From positions 1 through 7,089 of the forward strand of contig JAAYFX010000220.1 of NCBI GenBank assembly GCA_012728025.1: a DNA stretch of 7,089 nucleotides. The letters are read 5' to 3'. The stretch is from Clostridiales bacterium (GTDB taxonomy: Bacteria; Bacillota; Clostridia; Oscillospirales; Oscillospiraceae). Below, one piece after another: positions 6,130 to 7,089 of this stretch. Made by a program: the position numbers and the translations under genes. Each line of letters opens with the position of its first letter. Position 1 is the stretch's first letter. A model generated the notes under the pieces. The model had not been told where the DNA came from and ran no database searches. It saw nothing but the letters and a program-made list of their open reading frames with translations.

Positions 6130-6909
6130 TTGAACGATAAACTTAAAGACTTTGGCGGCTTTGTCAGAAGGAACAAAAGACTCACAGCGGCAGTCATAGC
6201 CATTGCGGTTTTGCTGGGTGTACCATGGCTTATAAATAATCCGGCCATAATCGGAGCTTCTGCAACAAAAAGAGAGCTTCCGATATATTCCGTCGCCCGT
6301 GATAACAAATGCGCAAGTCTCACCTTCGATGCTGCTTGGGGAAACGAAGATACCCAAGACCTTATTGATATTTTGGAAAGATACAACATCAAAGCAACGT
6401 TCTTCATTGTCGGTGACTGGGTGGTAAAATATCCGGAATCTGTTAAAGCTCTGCATGATGCCGGCCACGATGTTATGAGCCATTCGGATGACCATGCACA
6501 TTTCACAAAGCTTAGCGAAAGCCAAATCGTTGAAAACCTCACTACCTGCAACGATAAGATTGAAAAAATAACAGGAGTTAAACCAACCCTGTTTCGCTGT
6601 CCCTATGGTGAGTATGATGATAATGTAATAAAAACCGTCAATTCCATTGGAATGACGGCAATTCAGTGGGACGTTGACAGCCTCGATTGGAAGGGCATAT
6701 CAGCTTCAGAAATTACCCAACGTGTGGTGAGCAGGGTTGTTTCCGGCTCGATAGTTCTTTTCCATAATGCGGCGGAGCATACGCCGGAAGCTTTGCCATC
6801 CATAATCGAAGCCCTTATAAAAGACGGCTATGAGCTTGTTCCGGTTACCGAGCTGCTTTTGACCGGCGAATATGAAATTGACCATACGGGAAAACAGTAT
6901 AAGCCCTAG
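6130..6909 (+). CDS. Membrane-anchored polysaccharide deacetylase (NodB homology, PdaB-like)
   Basis: Predicted carbohydrate esterase family 4 enzyme removing N-acetyl groups from peptidoglycan or another N-acetylated glycan outside the membrane. The 259-residue product has a basic N-terminus (FVRRNKR), then a hydrophobic segment at about 18-35 that can serve as an uncleaved signal anchor. The NodB domain covers about 60-240. Motif 1 is LTFDAAWGNEDT, with the presumed base Asp67. Motif 2 is HSDDH, giving metal-binding His118 and His122. Motif 3 is RCPYG (156-160), motif 4 is DVDSLDW (181-187) and motif 5 is LFHN with His212. The second Asp of the usual TFDD motif is Ala68; Bacillus PdaB also lacks it (FDISWG), and the WG after it is likewise PdaB-like. 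The start is TTG because an in-frame TGA lies just upstream and no ATG follows before the anchor. It has its own promoter and terminator. A role in sporulation or in lysozyme resistance is possible, and the sequence does not choose between them. Confidence 0.92.
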   Translation: MNDKLKDFGGFVRRNKRLTAAVIAIAVLLGVPWLINNPAIIGASATKRELPIYSVARDNKCASLTFDAAWGNEDTQDLIDILERYNIKATFFIVGDWVVKYPESVKALHDAGHDVMSHSDDHAHFTKLSESQIVENLTTCNDKIEKITGVKPTLFRCPYGEYDDNVIKTVNSIGMTAIQWDVDSLDWKGISASEITQRVVSRVVSGSIVLFHNAAEHTPEALPSIIEALIKDGYELVPVTELLLTGEYEIDHTGKQYKP

Positions 6910-6919
6910 CAAAAAGCCT

Positions 6920-6953
6920 AAAAAGGGACTGGTTTAAAAAGCCGGTCCTTTTT
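6920..6953 (+). terminator. Rho-independent terminator of the deacetylase gene
   Basis: The left arm 6920-6935 (AAAAAGGGACTGGTTT) pairs with the right arm 6939-6953 (AAGCCGGTCCTTTTT) around an AAA loop, with one bulged G and two G-T pairs. It ends in five T, followed by ACCATTTT. It begins 10 bases after the stop codon. The A-tract before the stem also gives weak terminator potential on the minus strand. Confidence 0.85.
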
Positions 6954-6979
6954 ACCATTTTACGCCCCTTAATAACCTG

Positions 6980-7008
6980 TTGCTTTATATGGGCAAAACT
7001 AATATAAT
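6980..7008 (+). promoter_or_regulatory. Strong sigma-A-type promoter for the right-edge gene
   Basis: TTGCTT (6980-6985), a 17-base spacer and a perfect TATAAT (7003-7008), followed by an AT-rich start region. The expected leader is only about 20 bases, which leaves no room for a SAM riboswitch or T-box ahead of this gene. Confidence 0.7.
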
Positions 7009-7035
7009 TATATAAAAATGAAAGGCAGTGCTAAT

Positions 7036-7089
7036 ATGGAAAACATCAGATATGATGAAATGGAAAACAAGCTTTATATAATTGACCAA
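7036..7089 (+). CDS. mtnA: Probable methylthioribose-1-phosphate isomerase, N-terminus only
   Basis: Eighteen codons are visible from ATG at 7036 to the window end, reading MENIRYDEMENKLYIIDQ. This is the pattern of MtnA N-termini, in which an I-[RE]-[WY] strand is followed after a short turn by a hydrophobic strand ending in DQ (usually continuing to KLP). MtnA isomerises 5-methylthioribose 1-phosphate to the ribulose form in methionine salvage; close relatives act on other aldose-1-phosphates. AAAGG (7021-7025) lies 10 bases upstream, with a strong promoter before it. The reading frame and start are good; the family name rests on a very short match, so it should be treated as a lead. Confidence 0.5.
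   Translation, partial: MENIRYDEMENKLYIIDQ

Noticed and set aside
6096..6551. Two overlapping minus-strand open frames of 141 and 151 codons
   Set aside because: They are antisense to the deacetylase, whose NodB motifs are clear; neither product shows a domain signature.
7009..7035. Riboswitch ahead of the mtnA-like gene
   Set aside because: The promoter lies so close that the leader is about 20 bases, too short for any known sulfur-related riboswitch.

Overview
The window looks like ordinary chromosome from a low-to-moderate GC Firmicute, most likely an anaerobic clostridial lineage. The basis is AGGAGG-type ribosome binding sites, perfect TATAAT -10 boxes, a TTG start, a Firmicutes-style CoA-disulfide reductase fusion and a PdaB/NodB-type polysaccharide deacetylase with an N-terminal membrane anchor. 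There are no tRNA or rRNA genes, insertion sequences, CRISPR arrays or signs of recent transfer. Five protein genes are present; both edge genes are cut by the window.

Left half, minus strand (1-3221): tex, encoding a 723-residue Tex/YhgF RNA-binding transcription accessory protein, is followed 48 bases downstream by an ALDH3-class aldehyde dehydrogenase that runs off the left edge. The close spacing and good ribosome binding site suggest co-transcription from a promoter in the divergent intergenic region. That region (3222-3459) holds a candidate tex promoter with a near-perfect 16-bp direct repeat around its -35. For the gene on the other side it holds a clear sigma-A-type promoter, a dyad, and a second perfect -10 inside an inverted repeat resembling a PerR box.

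Middle, plus strand (3460-5913): the most notable gene encodes a four-module sulfur-handling protein of 817 residues. In order it has a CoA-disulfide/persulfide reductase flavoprotein core with the single active-site Cys43, a rhodanese domain (Cys515), a TusA domain (Cys588) and a DsrE2-like domain (Cys778). This puts a reductase and three sulfane-sulfur relay modules on one chain. It is followed by a perfect 15-bp GC-rich hairpin whose uninterrupted U-tract lies on the minus strand.

Right end, plus strand (5978-7089): a membrane-anchored polysaccharide deacetylase with a TTG start has its own promoter and terminator. After it, a strong promoter drives a gene of which only 18 codons are visible; these resemble the N-terminus of methylthioribose-1-phosphate isomerase (MtnA). 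If that is right, two sulfur-metabolism genes flank the deacetylase, but they are separate transcription units. I found no wholly new system. The strongest leads are the multi-domain sulfur relay protein and its layered promoter region.
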